Shown here: piece by piece, positions 7,996 to 16,401 of the stretch
How the letters are laid out: each line of letters begins with the position of its first letter
Position numbering within the stretch: position 1 is the first letter of the stretch
Source: Kitasatospora sp. NBC_01250
GTDB lineage: Bacteria > Actinomycetota > Actinomycetes > Streptomycetales > Streptomycetaceae
Assembly (NCBI RefSeq): GCF_036226465.1
Contig: NZ_CP108476.1
Location: 1 to 64,000 of the forward strand
DNA: 64,000 bases
Direction: 5' to 3'
Position numbers and translations under genes: made by a program
Notes under the pieces: generated by a model
Database searches by the model: none
Told to the model about the DNA's origin: nothing
The model's input: the letters and a program-made list of their open reading frames with translations, nothing else

Positions 7996-10307
7996 TGGTC
8001 AGCTCCCTTCTCAACGGCGGCGGCGAGTTCGGCGCGGCCCAGGCCACGCAGCTTGAGGTACTGCTCCTGGCTGACCGGGTGCTCCACCGGGCCTGTCAGG
8101 TGGCCCTTGAGGAGGTAGTCGCCCGGCTCCCCTCGGTACGGCCACGGCTGGCGCTCCGTCAGGGCGATGCCGTCCGTGCCGAAGTAGACGACCGTGCCAG
8201 GCTTGGCGTGCAGTGCCCCGGCGTAGCCGATGACCTCCTTGCCCTGGCGGTACCGCATGTCCAGCAGCGCCGCCCGCGCCCCCGACCACACGTAGGCCGC
8301 CCACTCGGGGTGCGCGTACGGGTCGCGGGAGAAGCCGGCCTGCCGCTGCCAGGTCACCACCTCGCTGTCCTGGCCGAGGATCTCCACCCCGGCGGGGAGC
8401 GCCTCGCCGACCGGGGTGGTGCCGGAGACCAGGCGCGGGCGCTGCGCGAAGCCGCCCAGGCCGAACAGCAGCACCGAACGCACCGCCCGGGAGGCGAGGT
8501 AGGCCGCCTGCCGCTGCCGCTCGTCGCCGTGCAGCTTCGACAGGTTCGTGAGGTCCGCCCACGCCGACTTGAGGCGCTTGCCCCACTCGTCCAGCGGCTT
8601 GCCGTCCTCGAACAGCAGGCCGCCCAGGATCTCGACCTTCCACGGCATCAGGTGGTTCGACAGGGCGAGGTGAACCTCCGCGCCGCCCGCCCAGGTGGTG
8701 AAGGTGGTGCCCGGCTCCGAGGGGTAGACCCAGGCGCGGTCCCCGGTCACCGGGGCGGGCAGCAGGCCGACGTGGTCCCAGCCCTGAGGGACCGTCACCT
8801 TGACGTTCCAGTGCGAGCAAGACATCAGCGCCTTGACCTGCTCCTGCTCGGTCATCGCGGCGAACCCGGCCGCGGTGATCCGGCGCGGGGTGCCGACCGG
8901 GGACTTCCAGAGGTGCTTGGCGTAGGCGAAGGTGCGGTCGTACTCGACCAGCGCGGGCAGCTGCTCCGGCACGCGCGGGGGCAGGATCAGCTCGGTACGG
9001 CCCTGGCCGCCGGTCGCGTGCAGCAGCCCCCGCAGCTCCTCGGACAGCACCGGATAGCCACCCGCCCACTTGCCCGTGGTCGGGATCGTACGTGACCACA
9101 GGTCCCGGCCCGTCTGCGACGGCGAGCCCATCAGCACCGCGTCGTCCCAGTGCCGGCGCAGCGCCTGCCACAGCAGCGTGAGCGCCTGACGGCACGTCAC
9201 CACGTCCGCGCCGTCCGGGTCGAACCACTCCCCCATCGACCGGATCTCGGTGCTGCCGCTGTCCGGGGCGGCGGCGGGGGCGTAGCGGCCGACCGGCTGG
9301 CGCTGGTGGACGAAGTGTCCGGCCAGCTTGTCCCGGCCGGAGCCGACGGCGGTGGTCCACCGCTCGGACTGCGTGTTCAGCCAGGCGGCGACCGCGTCCT
9401 TGAGCGTGGAGTAGCGCTCGGCGCCGTCGTGCCAGGGGGCGCCGGCCGTGATGTAGACCCGCTCCGTACCCGGCGCGGCGTGCAGGACCGCGTCCAGGAT
9501 CTCGCCCGGGGTGCGAGCGCCGAGGTCCACCCGGATGACCTGGTCGCGCACCGCGAGCGTCCCGGCCGCCGCGTCCAGGAACACCGTGGCGCGGGCCTGC
9601 TGCGTGAAGTTGGGGCGCTTGGACACCAGACCGGTCGCCACGGCCTCGAACCGGGCACCGGCCGGGCCTTCGGAGAGGGTGGGCAGCTCACGCGGCCCGG
9701 CCTCGACCACCGGACGCGGCGCGGCCGCGACCGGAGTGACCGCATGCTGCCCAGTAGCGCCCGGGATCGACGCAGTGGTGCGGTCCGAGGCGGCTTGTAC
9801 GCCGGGTTCTGTCTCCCCGGGGGCCGATGTGGCCGACCCTGCCTGCAGCACGGCGGACTGCTCGGCGCCGGCCTGGTCCTCAACCTCGGTCGGCGCCTCG
9901 GTCACCGGGGCGGCCGGAGCCGGCTGCTCGAGTACGGGGGCCGGGCGGGTCAGCGCCGGGGCGACCGCGACGGCGGGCCCGGCGACCGGCTCGGCCACGG
10001 ACGCCGGGGCGGGCGCAGCGACGGCGGCGGCCTGGTCGTCGGTCTTGGCGGCGCGGACGGCGGCCGGGGTCGGGTCCAGCAGCGGCGCGATCCGCACCAC
10101 GTCACCCACCGACAACCCGGAGGCCTTCGCGATGGCCGACGCCCCGGCGCCCTCGTACCCCGCCAGGCCGGCAACCCGTCGCGCACGCTGGGCGGTGAGC
10201 TTGTCCAACTCCTTCTGCGCAGCCGCGACCGTCTTCTCGGCGACCGTGATCTCGGTGCGCAGCTCGCGCAGACCGGCGAGCTCGGCGGTGTACGTCTTAC
10301 GGTCCAT
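7992..10307 (-). CDS. Large protein with family-B DNA polymerase-like palm motifs
   Basis: The protein has 771 residues. Residues 1-45 form a coiled coil, 46-80 look like a small HTH, and 85-200 are an Ala/Pro-rich linker. From about 235 on, the order of motifs resembles a protein-primed family-B polymerase: GQGRTEL then VEYDRTFAYA (453-462, motif A with D457), a basic helix RAVRSVLLFGLGGFAQRP (607-624, motif B position), HPEWAAYVWSGARAALL (666-682, like the helix before motif C), and VVYFGTDGIALT (706-717, motif C with D712; the usual first Asp is Gly). No complete exonuclease motif set is obvious. It sits seven bases after an HTH gene and overlaps the next. If real, it could be a polymerase, a primase-like enzyme or an inactive derivative. 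This is motif reading, not a database hit. Confidence 0.6.
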   Translation of the reverse strand: MDRKTYTAELAGLRELRTEITVAEKTVAAAQKELDKLTAQRARRVAGLAGYEGAGASAIAKASGLSVGDVVRIAPLLDPTPAAVRAAKTDDQAAAVAAPAPASVAEPVAGPAVAVAPALTRPAPVLEQPAPAAPVTEAPTEVEDQAGAEQSAVLQAGSATSAPGETEPGVQAASDRTTASIPGATGQHAVTPVAAAPRPVVEAGPRELPTLSEGPAGARFEAVATGLVSKRPNFTQQARATVFLDAAAGTLAVRDQVIRVDLGARTPGEILDAVLHAAPGTERVYITAGAPWHDGAERYSTLKDAVAAWLNTQSERWTTAVGSGRDKLAGHFVHQRQPVGRYAPAAAPDSGSTEIRSMGEWFDPDGADVVTCRQALTLLWQALRRHWDDAVLMGSPSQTGRDLWSRTIPTTGKWAGGYPVLSEELRGLLHATGGQGRTELILPPRVPEQLPALVEYDRTFAYAKHLWKSPVGTPRRITAAGFAAMTEQEQVKALMSCSHWNVKVTVPQGWDHVGLLPAPVTGDRAWVYPSEPGTTFTTWAGGAEVHLALSNHLMPWKVEILGGLLFEDGKPLDEWGKRLKSAWADLTNLSKLHGDERQRQAAYLASRAVRSVLLFGLGGFAQRPRLVSGTTPVGEALPAGVEILGQDSEVVTWQRQAGFSRDPYAHPEWAAYVWSGARAALLDMRYRQGKEVIGYAGALHAKPGTVVYFGTDGIALTERQPWPYRGEPGDYLLKGHLTGPVEHPVSQEQYLKLRGLGRAELAAAVEKGADQ

Positions 10308-10314
10308 CAGCGGG

Positions 10315-10959
10315 TCACTCCCCCTCGGTGGCGGGCTGGTCGGTGGTCGGGCGGGTGGGGACGTAGGCGATCGGGCCGCCCGAGACCGACGGCAGGCGCT
10401 TGCCGAGCAGCAGGCCCGCCAAACGGGCGTCCTCGGGGTCGGCCGGGTCGGCTGCGTTCGCGGGAGCGGCGAGGTCGGTCAGGTAGCCGGCCAGGCGCGC
10501 CTTCGGGAAGCGGAAGCGGGCCGCGGTGCCGATGGTGCCGTCGGCCTCCCACTCGGCCAGGCCGGTCAGCACCGCGACCACGAACCCGGCCACCGTCACC
10601 GGCAGCACGTCGCCGGCCGCGACCCGGGCCGGGTCGCACCGCCACCAGCCCGACAGCGCGGCCAGCAGCTGCACCTGGTCCAGGCCGGTGCCGAAGCCGA
10701 TCCACTCCCGGTCCACCTCGTCCACCCTGGCGGGGGCGTCCGAGCGCAGCACCGCCACCTCGGCCGTGCCAAACGCGGTCAGGTCGGCGGCAGACCGGGC
10801 TTGCAGCTGCTGGAGGGCAGCGAGCGGGAACACCTGCCGGCCAGTCTCTCGCACGCCCGGGACCACGCCGGTGGCCAGCAACTTCTTCACCGTCGGGATC
10901 GAACACCCCAACGCCGCCCCGGCCTGACCCGTCGTCACGAACACACCCACAACCTCCAC
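10315..10959 (-). CDS. Excisionase/MerR-type helix-turn-helix protein
   Basis: This 214-residue protein begins with an HTH of the excisionase/HTH_17 type (TTGQAGAALGCSIPTVKKLL, then a wing ending RQVFPLAAL). It is followed by a largely helical domain with no recognised fold. It is the first gene of the operon with the polymerase-like and HTH genes (gap of seven bases to the next). Several in-frame GTG codons crowd the 5' end, so the start could lie up to seven codons downstream of 10959. The A+T-rich stretch just upstream (10971-10985) probably contains the promoter. Autoregulation or replication-origin binding is plausible but unproven. Confidence 0.75.
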   Translation of the reverse strand: MEVVGVFVTTGQAGAALGCSIPTVKKLLATGVVPGVRETGRQVFPLAALQQLQARSAADLTAFGTAEVAVLRSDAPARVDEVDREWIGFGTGLDQVQLLAALSGWWRCDPARVAAGDVLPVTVAGFVVAVLTGLAEWEADGTIGTAARFRFPKARLAGYLTDLAAPANAADPADPEDARLAGLLLGKRLPSVSGGPIAYVPTRPTTDQPATEGE

Positions 10960-11069
10960 GCCTCTCCATCTAACTTAAAACGCTATGGCACTCGACTCTA
11001 CGCCTCCCGGCCGACGCTGCTGGCGCTGAAGCCGCCTCACAGCGACAGCAGGTCGGACGCCGGGCTGGC

Positions 11070-11948
11070 TCAGCTCTCCAGCACGATCAGGCTCTGCTGG
11101 TCCAGGTTCAGTTCGACAGTCCCGCCACCCTGCGCCCGGAGCTTCGCCCAGGCTGCATAGCCGGTGAGGATGGCGCGCTCCCAGTCCGCAGCCCGGCAGG
11201 CGCCGGCTTCGAGGTGAGCGGTCATCTGGCTGATGGTGGTGAGCAGTTCCTGATCGACGTGCTGGACGTCTTTGAAATAGCCGTGCCGGGCGGCGTAAGA
11301 GAAGACGAGGGCCGAGATTCCTTCTTCGATGGCGATGGCGCGGCCGCCGTCTTCGGCCTCGTCGGTTTCGGGGCGGCTTCGGCGCTTGCAGCCGAGGAGA
11401 AATCGGGTGACAGGGGACCAGCCAAGGACGGCTGCGTGCGCGAGGTGGAAGGCGTCGTGGAATCGGTAGTCGTCCTCGATGCGGGAGGCGCTGGTGAGCG
11501 GGTCGCCTGCAGGGGTGCCGTCGGCGCGGGTGAGGACGATGACGGTGCGGCCGTCGGCGTTAGGGGTGGGGGTGAAGGTGAGGGTGGTCTTGCGGGGGAG
11601 CTGCTCGTGGTCGGGGTAGCCGTCGTCGAAGGCGGTCCGCTCACCGGCAGGGGTGGGGCGCCAACGGTCCTTGGTCTTCTCCAGGCTGGCTGCGGCGATG
11701 TCCTCCAGTGAGAGGTCGAATCGGTGGGCGAGGGTTGCGATGTACCAGAGGACATCGCCGAGTTCTTCGCGGAGTTGCTGCTTGCCCGGCTCGAAGGCGG
11801 TGCCGTCGCGCAGGCGCTTCTTGTAGACGGTGGCGAAGGAGCCGACTTCGCCGACAAGGCCGAGCAGCGGGATCAGGACCGGGTCCGTTCCGGGCGTCGC
11901 GGCTTGGAGGGTCTTGACGGCGGCTTGCTGGTAGCGCTGGAAGTCCAC
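11070..11948 (-). CDS. MazG-like nucleoside triphosphate pyrophosphohydrolase with C-terminal extension
   Basis: Residues 1-95 match the all-alpha MazG-like NTP pyrophosphatase fold: GEVGS (E34) followed by REELGDVLWY (E61, E62, D65), the metal-binding E...ExxD arrangement. Such enzymes hydrolyse (d)NTPs to NMP and pyrophosphate and are used for housecleaning or for steering nucleotide pools. Residues 110-292 form a second domain with a conserved-looking DAFHLAHAAVLGWSP helix, unrecognised. The gene is divergent from the acyl-carrier-protein gene across a 68-base region with palindromes. This suggests shared control with the neighbouring nucleotide-modification-like genes and a role in supplying or removing a modified nucleotide. 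Confidence 0.8.
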   Translation of the reverse strand: MDFQRYQQAAVKTLQAATPGTDPVLIPLLGLVGEVGSFATVYKKRLRDGTAFEPGKQQLREELGDVLWYIATLAHRFDLSLEDIAAASLEKTKDRWRPTPAGERTAFDDGYPDHEQLPRKTTLTFTPTPNADGRTVIVLTRADGTPAGDPLTSASRIEDDYRFHDAFHLAHAAVLGWSPVTRFLLGCKRRSRPETDEAEDGGRAIAIEEGISALVFSYAARHGYFKDVQHVDQELLTTISQMTAHLEAGACRAADWERAILTGYAAWAKLRAQGGGTVELNLDQQSLIVLES

Positions 11949-12016
11949 GCCTCTCTCCTTCTGTCTGATCTTGTGACAGGCCTGTCGGAATCCCCGACAC
12001 TGTCGTAGAATAGGAC
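11949..12016. promoter_or_regulatory. Divergent promoter/operator region with leaderless start
   Basis: The region contains a perfect palindrome ACAGGCCTGT (11976-11985) overlapped by the inverted repeat TGTCGG-N5-CCGACA (11983-11999). A -10 element TAGAAT lies at 12006-12011, with CTGTCG 18 bases upstream as a candidate -35. The -10 is five bases from the ATG at 12017, so the acyl-carrier-protein transcript is probably leaderless. The inverted repeats lie across the -35 and spacer, where a repressor such as the XRE protein of this operon could bind. Confidence 0.55.
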
Positions 12017-12334
12017 ATGGGCGTCGGGAATTCAGACGATTGGGGAAGAGCGCTGGACACGAACCGGCCCACGGTCGACGACATCGTCACCGTGATCATC
12101 GAGTTCCTCGCGGAACTGGAGCAGCAGGATGCAGAGGAGGTCCGGGCCGAGCTGGAGAAGGCCGGCACGGACCTCCCGGTGGACTCCATCCTGATCGTCG
12201 AAATCCTCACCCGTGTCGAAGGGCACTACGGCATCGGCATCCCGGCCGACGCCGAAGCCGCCCGGGCGACCCGGTCGGTCCATGCCTTCGCCGACGCAGT
12301 ACTGGAAGCCATCATCGAAAGGCAGCAGTCATGA
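12017..12334 (+). CDS. Acyl carrier protein-like protein
   Basis: This 105-residue acidic helical protein carries PVDSILIVEILTRVE (residues 54-68), matching the carrier-protein DSL motif; Ser57 would bear phosphopantetheine. The last helix pattern (RATRSVHAFADAVLEAI) also fits an ACP. The start is an ATG in a likely leaderless message. The stop overlaps the next ATG (ATGA). A carrier protein in a cluster with a thymidylate-synthase-like enzyme and a MazG-like enzyme is unusual. It could hold an acyl or aminoacyl group destined for a nucleobase, or be a regulator of that kind. No acyl-transferring enzyme is seen alongside it. Confidence 0.8.
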   Translation: MGVGNSDDWGRALDTNRPTVDDIVTVIIEFLAELEQQDAEEVRAELEKAGTDLPVDSILIVEILTRVEGHYGIGIPADAEAARATRSVHAFADAVLEAIIERQQS

Positions 12335-12747
12335 CTCCACCGTCATCGGAGCTCCGCTCCCGCGACCCGGAGCTGGAAAGGCTCGGCGAGCGGCTCAAGA
12401 GCACCCGCGACTACCTGGGCATGTCCCAGCAGTTCGTCTCCGACAGCACCGGCATCCCCCGCTCCGCCATCAGCGACATCGAGCGCGGCGGACGCCGGGT
12501 CGACAGCCTGGAACTCAAGAAGCTCGCGCGCCTGTACCGGCGGCCGGTCTCCTACTTCCTCGCGGAAGAGGACGACGCCGACATCGGCGAGCACGTCCTC
12601 GCCGGCCTTCCCCGTGCCCTGTCCGGACTCACCAACGGCGACAAGCAGGCGGTTCTCGACTTCGCCGAGTACCTCCGGTTCCGCCGCGCTGCGGACGCGG
12701 AGAACGCCGAGGCCGCATCCCCGGAGCCGGGGCAGCCGCCGCAGTGA
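12331..12747 (+). CDS. XRE-family transcriptional regulator
   Basis: This 138-residue protein has a helix-turn-helix (residues 20-75) with the typical SQQFVSDSTGIPRSAISDIERG run. It overlaps the acyl carrier gene (ATGA) and the following metallopeptidase gene (GTGA). XRE plus ImmA/IrrE pairs act as repressor and anti-repressor protease in ICEBs1-like elements and in toxin-antitoxin-like loci. It probably controls the divergent promoter at 11949-12016. Confidence 0.88.
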   Translation: MTPPSSELRSRDPELERLGERLKSTRDYLGMSQQFVSDSTGIPRSAISDIERGGRRVDSLELKKLARLYRRPVSYFLAEEDDADIGEHVLAGLPRALSGLTNGDKQAVLDFAEYLRFRRAADAENAEAASPEPGQPPQ

Positions 12748-13664
12748 ACTGGGACGTCGCACACCGGATCGCGAGCATCGCGGCCACGCAGGCCCACCGT
12801 GACCTTGCAGTGGACCGGGAGGACTACGTTCACGTCCATGCCGCGCTGCGGACCGCCGGCCTGATCGGGATGGCGCAGCCGATGCCCAGGCTCTTCGGTC
12901 TCTACATGGACGAGGACGACGACGGGCCGGCAGTCCTGCTGAACGCGGACCTGGATGTGATCACACAGCGGCATACCGCAGCGCACGAGCTGGGGCATCA
13001 CCGGCTCGGGCACCGCAGCGCGGCGGACGACAACCTGGACCCGTCCGCTCGCTGGGGAGACCGGAGCTGGCCCGATCACGAGAAGGTCGCCGAGGCCTTC
13101 GCGGCGTGGTTCCTGATGCCTCGCCCGGCGGTGCTGCGGGCGGTGAAGCAGGTCGCGGGCGGTGCCGGCCCGAGCCGACCGGAGCATGTCTATCTGGTCG
13201 CCCGGGCGCTCGGGACGTCGTACGCGGGGACGGTGCGGCACCTGGCCCGGCTTCGCCTGCTCACACACGAACAGGCCGACCGCTGGCACGGGATAGCGCC
13301 CTCAGCTCTGAAGAGCTCGCTGTGCGGCGGGCGGAACGTGCCCTCTGGTTCCCACGTCCACGCCGTCGGCACCCCCTGCCACGGTCGCCGGGTCTACGCA
13401 GACACAGGCGACCTCCTGGTGCTGCTGATGCCCGGCGCCCACTTCGATCCGCCCCCGCCCGGGCTGGCCCTCTGGACCGGTGGTGCACCGGGAGACGGCC
13501 AGGGCAAAGGCCTCCCCCACAAGTGGCAGACCCTTCAGGTGACGGAGGACCTCGACGGTTCGGCAACGGTGACCGTCAACATCGCCGACAGTGACGACCC
13601 CTTCGGCCTGGCCGTCACCCGCCAGTCCCCGCGCACCGGGTCGGACGACATCTGGCCGACCTAA
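12744..13664 (+). CDS. ImmA/IrrE-family metallopeptidase
   Basis: This 306-residue protein has the zinc-protease motif HELGH (residues 81-85) and a downstream EKVAEAFAAWFLMP segment with the third-ligand glutamate, both typical of the ImmA/IrrE family. The C-terminal 120 residues are unrecognised and possibly beta-rich. The start is the GTG at 12744, overlapping the XRE stop. By family analogy it cleaves or binds the partner XRE repressor to derepress the locus. Coupled translation supports the pairing. Confidence 0.87.
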   Translation: MNWDVAHRIASIAATQAHRDLAVDREDYVHVHAALRTAGLIGMAQPMPRLFGLYMDEDDDGPAVLLNADLDVITQRHTAAHELGHHRLGHRSAADDNLDPSARWGDRSWPDHEKVAEAFAAWFLMPRPAVLRAVKQVAGGAGPSRPEHVYLVARALGTSYAGTVRHLARLRLLTHEQADRWHGIAPSALKSSLCGGRNVPSGSHVHAVGTPCHGRRVYADTGDLLVLLMPGAHFDPPPPGLALWTGGAPGDGQGKGLPHKWQTLQVTEDLDGSATVTVNIADSDDPFGLAVTRQSPRTGSDDIWPT

Positions 13665-13702
13665 CCTGCACCGCTCCCGGCACCAGACCCGTAAGGAGCA
13701 CC

Positions 13703-14491
13703 ATGCACACGTTCACCGTGGAAGAGCCCGATGTCACGAGCGCCTGGATCGCGGCGTGCAGGGCACTTGACCGCAAAGACAACACGGCACGCACCGGCTA
13801 CCACACGGTGGTGAGGATCAGCGACGCCACCAAGGACGACCTGCGGTTCCGCGAAGACCTCGACCGCGTCCGCCTCGGCAAAGGCCATCACCCCACTGAG
13901 ACGGTGGCGAGCACCATCTTCCCCGCCGCACTGGCCGACCGCTGCAAGAGCCACGACGAACTGGCCAGCCGCTACCGGAAGCTGTACGAAGCGGCCCGGC
14001 GGTTCCCAGGCAACAATCGCGGCACCTACTTCGGCCGCCTGGTCGACTACCCGGGCGCCAAGGGCAGCCGCATCGACCAGATCGGGAAAGTGATCGACCG
14101 GCTCACTCAGCAGAGCTCCAAGGCGGGTGCCATGACCGCAGCCTACGAGACCGACATCGCCCACCCCGACGACACCGTCACCACCGGCGCACTCGTGCAC
14201 GCCCCCGACCACGACAACTCCCTACGCGGCTTCCCCTGCCTGAGCCACTGCTCGTTCCAGCTCGACCGGAACGGCGTCCTGCACTGCGCCGCCTTCTACC
14301 GCAGTCACTTCATGTTCGAACGCGCCTACGGCAACTACCTGGGTCTCGGCAGGCTCACCCAGTACGTCGCCCGGCAGGCGGGCCTGCGGCCCGGCGTCCT
14401 CACGGTCATCGCCGGCTACGCCCAGCTCGACGGTCCCATCACCCAGATCAGGCCTCTCCTGACGGGTGCGCAGCCGCTGATCACCGCATAG
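13703..14491 (+). CDS. Thymidylate synthase-like enzyme
   Basis: This 262-residue protein has a second half matching thymidylate-synthase/hydroxymethylase catalytic elements: GFPCLSH with nucleophile Cys179, HCAAFYRS (R200, S201, equivalent to the phosphate-binding QRS), and AYGNYLGLGRL with N211. Homologues make dTMP or hydroxymethyl-dUMP/dCMP, as in phages and in MilA-type antibiotic pathways. The divergent N-terminus and the lack of the standard C-terminal ending suggest a specialised substrate. It follows the ImmA/IrrE gene by 38 bases with a ribosome site (AAGGAG). It converges on the helical-domain gene at 14518, a family linked to hypermodified thymine. A role in making a modified pyrimidine is inferred. 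Confidence 0.75.
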   Translation: MHTFTVEEPDVTSAWIAACRALDRKDNTARTGYHTVVRISDATKDDLRFREDLDRVRLGKGHHPTETVASTIFPAALADRCKSHDELASRYRKLYEAARRFPGNNRGTYFGRLVDYPGAKGSRIDQIGKVIDRLTQQSSKAGAMTAAYETDIAHPDDTVTTGALVHAPDHDNSLRGFPCLSHCSFQLDRNGVLHCAAFYRSHFMFERAYGNYLGLGRLTQYVARQAGLRPGVLTVIAGYAQLDGPITQIRPLLTGAQPLITA

Positions 14492-14517
14492 ACGCCCCCA
14501 GGCCCCTGGAATGTCCC

Positions 14518-15570
14518 TCAGCGCGGCGCAAGCGGACCGGCCGGCGGCGGCACGGTCCCGTTCAGCCCCCACTTGGGCGGGAACCATGCCGTCATCGGTG
14601 CTGCGTCGCTGCGGTAGACCTGCTTGATCCGGCTGCGCCCGCTGATCCCCTGGACTTCCGGATGGGCCACCCGGGCGTACTTGTCCACCTCGCAGAAGAG
14701 GTTCTGGCAGTCGATCAGTTGCAACGGCCGGCCCTTCAAACCGCCGAACACCAGGCCCAGACGGGCGAAATGCTCGTCCTGGCTCCGGGCCATGTACCGG
14801 ATGACCTCGGACTCGATGCCGTCCGCAGACCGTCCGAAGCACTTGCGGATCCCGTCCCGCGCCCCAGGCCCCGGCACCACGAAGTCCATCTCCGAGAACG
14901 GCATCTGCTCCGCGTAGTTCAGGTCGATCAAGTACTGGTACGCCAGGAAGGGGCCGATCGCGGGGAAGCCGAGCAGCACCTCGTATGCGTCACGCATCGT
15001 CGGCGCGGCCAGCACACGCTCCGGAGCCGACCTGCTCATCATCAACTCCAGCAACCGCAGATGGTTGCGGTGCTTGCGCCCCTCCCCCAGCTGAGGGGGC
15101 GGCACGATATACGCCGCCGAGTACAGCCGCTCGCCACGGTCGAAGCGCTCCGACAGCACCTTGTCGTAGAGGCCGTAGTCGTAGGCGTCCCACCGCACCT
15201 CCCCCAGCGACCGCGTCAGCAGCCTCCAGGTCGACACCTTATTGAAGATCTTGAACAGCAGGGTACGGAAGAACACCTCCTCCCACGCCTGGGATCCGCG
15301 GTAGGAAACCTCCGCAATCAACGCCTGGCTGACCCGGTCCGCCGCTCGGAAACAGTTGGTGAACCGGTGCTGCGCCAGGATCGGATCCTGCGTCCACGGC
15401 GCACCGCGCCCCTCGAGCCGCCCCAGGTACACCTCCTGCCGCGCCGCGGCAAAACGCCAGTAGGTGTCGAAAACCGCCGTCGGGCGCAGCACACGGCCCG
15501 CCACCCGCACCGTCCCAGGCCCCGGGTGCGCCCCGCGCACACCCTCAGGACCTTGCAGCATCATCACCAT
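14518..15570 (-). CDS. 5-hmdU DNA kinase helical-domain/aGPT-Pplase-like protein
   Basis: This 350-residue protein reads like the 'nucleotide kinase' family with the HMUDK helical domain: FTNCFRAADRVSQALIAEV (residues 70-88), FFRTLLFKIFNK (100-111), YSAAYIVPPP, FLAYQYLIDLNY, FVVPGPGARDGI and LQLIDCQNLFCEVDKYAR. The family includes alpha-glutamyl/putrescinyl-thymine pyrophosphorylase-type enzymes and 5-hmdU kinases implicated in thymine hypermodification. The start is set at the ATG at 15570; a TATATT -10 lies just upstream, so the message may be leaderless. Together with the thymidylate-synthase-like, MazG-like and carrier-protein genes it suggests a base or nucleotide modification module. 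Confidence 0.72.
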   Translation of the reverse strand: MVMMLQGPEGVRGAHPGPGTVRVAGRVLRPTAVFDTYWRFAAARQEVYLGRLEGRGAPWTQDPILAQHRFTNCFRAADRVSQALIAEVSYRGSQAWEEVFFRTLLFKIFNKVSTWRLLTRSLGEVRWDAYDYGLYDKVLSERFDRGERLYSAAYIVPPPQLGEGRKHRNHLRLLELMMSRSAPERVLAAPTMRDAYEVLLGFPAIGPFLAYQYLIDLNYAEQMPFSEMDFVVPGPGARDGIRKCFGRSADGIESEVIRYMARSQDEHFARLGLVFGGLKGRPLQLIDCQNLFCEVDKYARVAHPEVQGISGRSRIKQVYRSDAAPMTAWFPPKWGLNGTVPPPAGPLAPR

Positions 15571-15622
15571 AGGGTGAATATATATTGACCGTAGGTAACC
15601 TGTCACAGGGAGTGGGGTACCC
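15571..15622. promoter_or_regulatory. Divergent promoter between the helical-domain gene and the RHH gene
   Basis: On the minus strand GTGACA (15602-15607) and TATATT (near 15580-15585) are spaced about 16 bases apart, and the -10 lies just before the ATG at 15570. AGGT-A-ACCT (15592-15600 region) is a short inverted repeat within the spacer. The ribbon-helix-helix protein encoded on the other side is the natural candidate to bind it. Confidence 0.45.
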
Positions 15623-15910
15623 GTGGAACTGCTGTGGCAGCAGGCCCGCCGCAACACGCTGATCACCTGGCCCGAGGACGTCGACCGCAGACTCGACATC
15701 CTCGTCCGCTCTGCCACCGCCGCAGGCGAGAACACATCCCGCTCGCAGATCCTCGCCGCCCTCGTCACCGCAGCCGGCACCGACCCCCAGCACCTGGCCG
15801 CAATCCTGCGGGCATACCGTCTCTTGCGCACCGACGCGCTCACCGGTGACTCCCACCGTGACGACCTCCCCGCCGTCCGCACTCCCGGCCCTCCACGAAC
15901 CCGGCGCTGA
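15623..15910 (+). CDS. Ribbon-helix-helix (CopG-like) protein
   Basis: This 95-residue basic protein begins with a beta strand RNTLITWP, then two helices (EDVDRRLDILVRSATAAG and TSRSQILAALVTAA), the ribbon-helix-helix pattern. The GTG start follows AGGGAGTGGGG. It is divergent from the helical-domain gene with only 52 bases between them, so it probably represses both. Its C-terminus is disordered (Pro/Arg-rich). Confidence 0.65.
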   Translation: MELLWQQARRNTLITWPEDVDRRLDILVRSATAAGENTSRSQILAALVTAAGTDPQHLAAILRAYRLLRTDALTGDSHRDDLPAVRTPGPPRTRR

Positions 15911-16401
15911 CGGCAGCACGGGCCGGCCTCCGCACGACCACTGTCAGCGCACGGCACGGGCACGGGCCTCCAGGGTTCGCTTTGATGGCCGGCGGACTTC
16001 AGTCGCTGCACCCCGGGCGCCAGCGCTCTTTATGCCCTGGCGAGCATGGCGCCGCCGGAGCAGGCGAGCCGGTCGGTCAGCACCGTGTCAAATGTGTGCG
16101 GTGATCTGCGCGTAGGTGCGGAAGTTGCCCAAGGTTCCCAGGGCGTCGGCCCGCGCGCGATGAGGACGTTCCCGCCATCATCCTGGCGGTCCATGAACTG
16201 GTCGACGGCAGCACGAGTTGTCGGTGGACTGGAGCTACTGACTCTGGCATCCCTCGGTGGCACCGCCCGCCGGTACGAGCGGGACGTTGAGATTGCGGGA
16301 TCCCAAGACTGCGCAGCTGCGAAGCTGGTGAGTTGCGAGGGCGGCCGCTGTCAGACGGTGAGCCAGACCCCGACCGATGGCGCACACGAACACCCACACC
16401 G
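15911..16401. other. 490-base intergenic region, no confident gene
   Basis: This stretch lies between the RHH gene and the convergent helicase gene. Short minus-strand frames (16030-16263) contain readable segments such as MDRQDDGGNVLIARGPTPW interrupted by frame changes. They could be a decayed gene, but I cannot name it. No hairpin terminator stands out. Confidence 0.4.
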
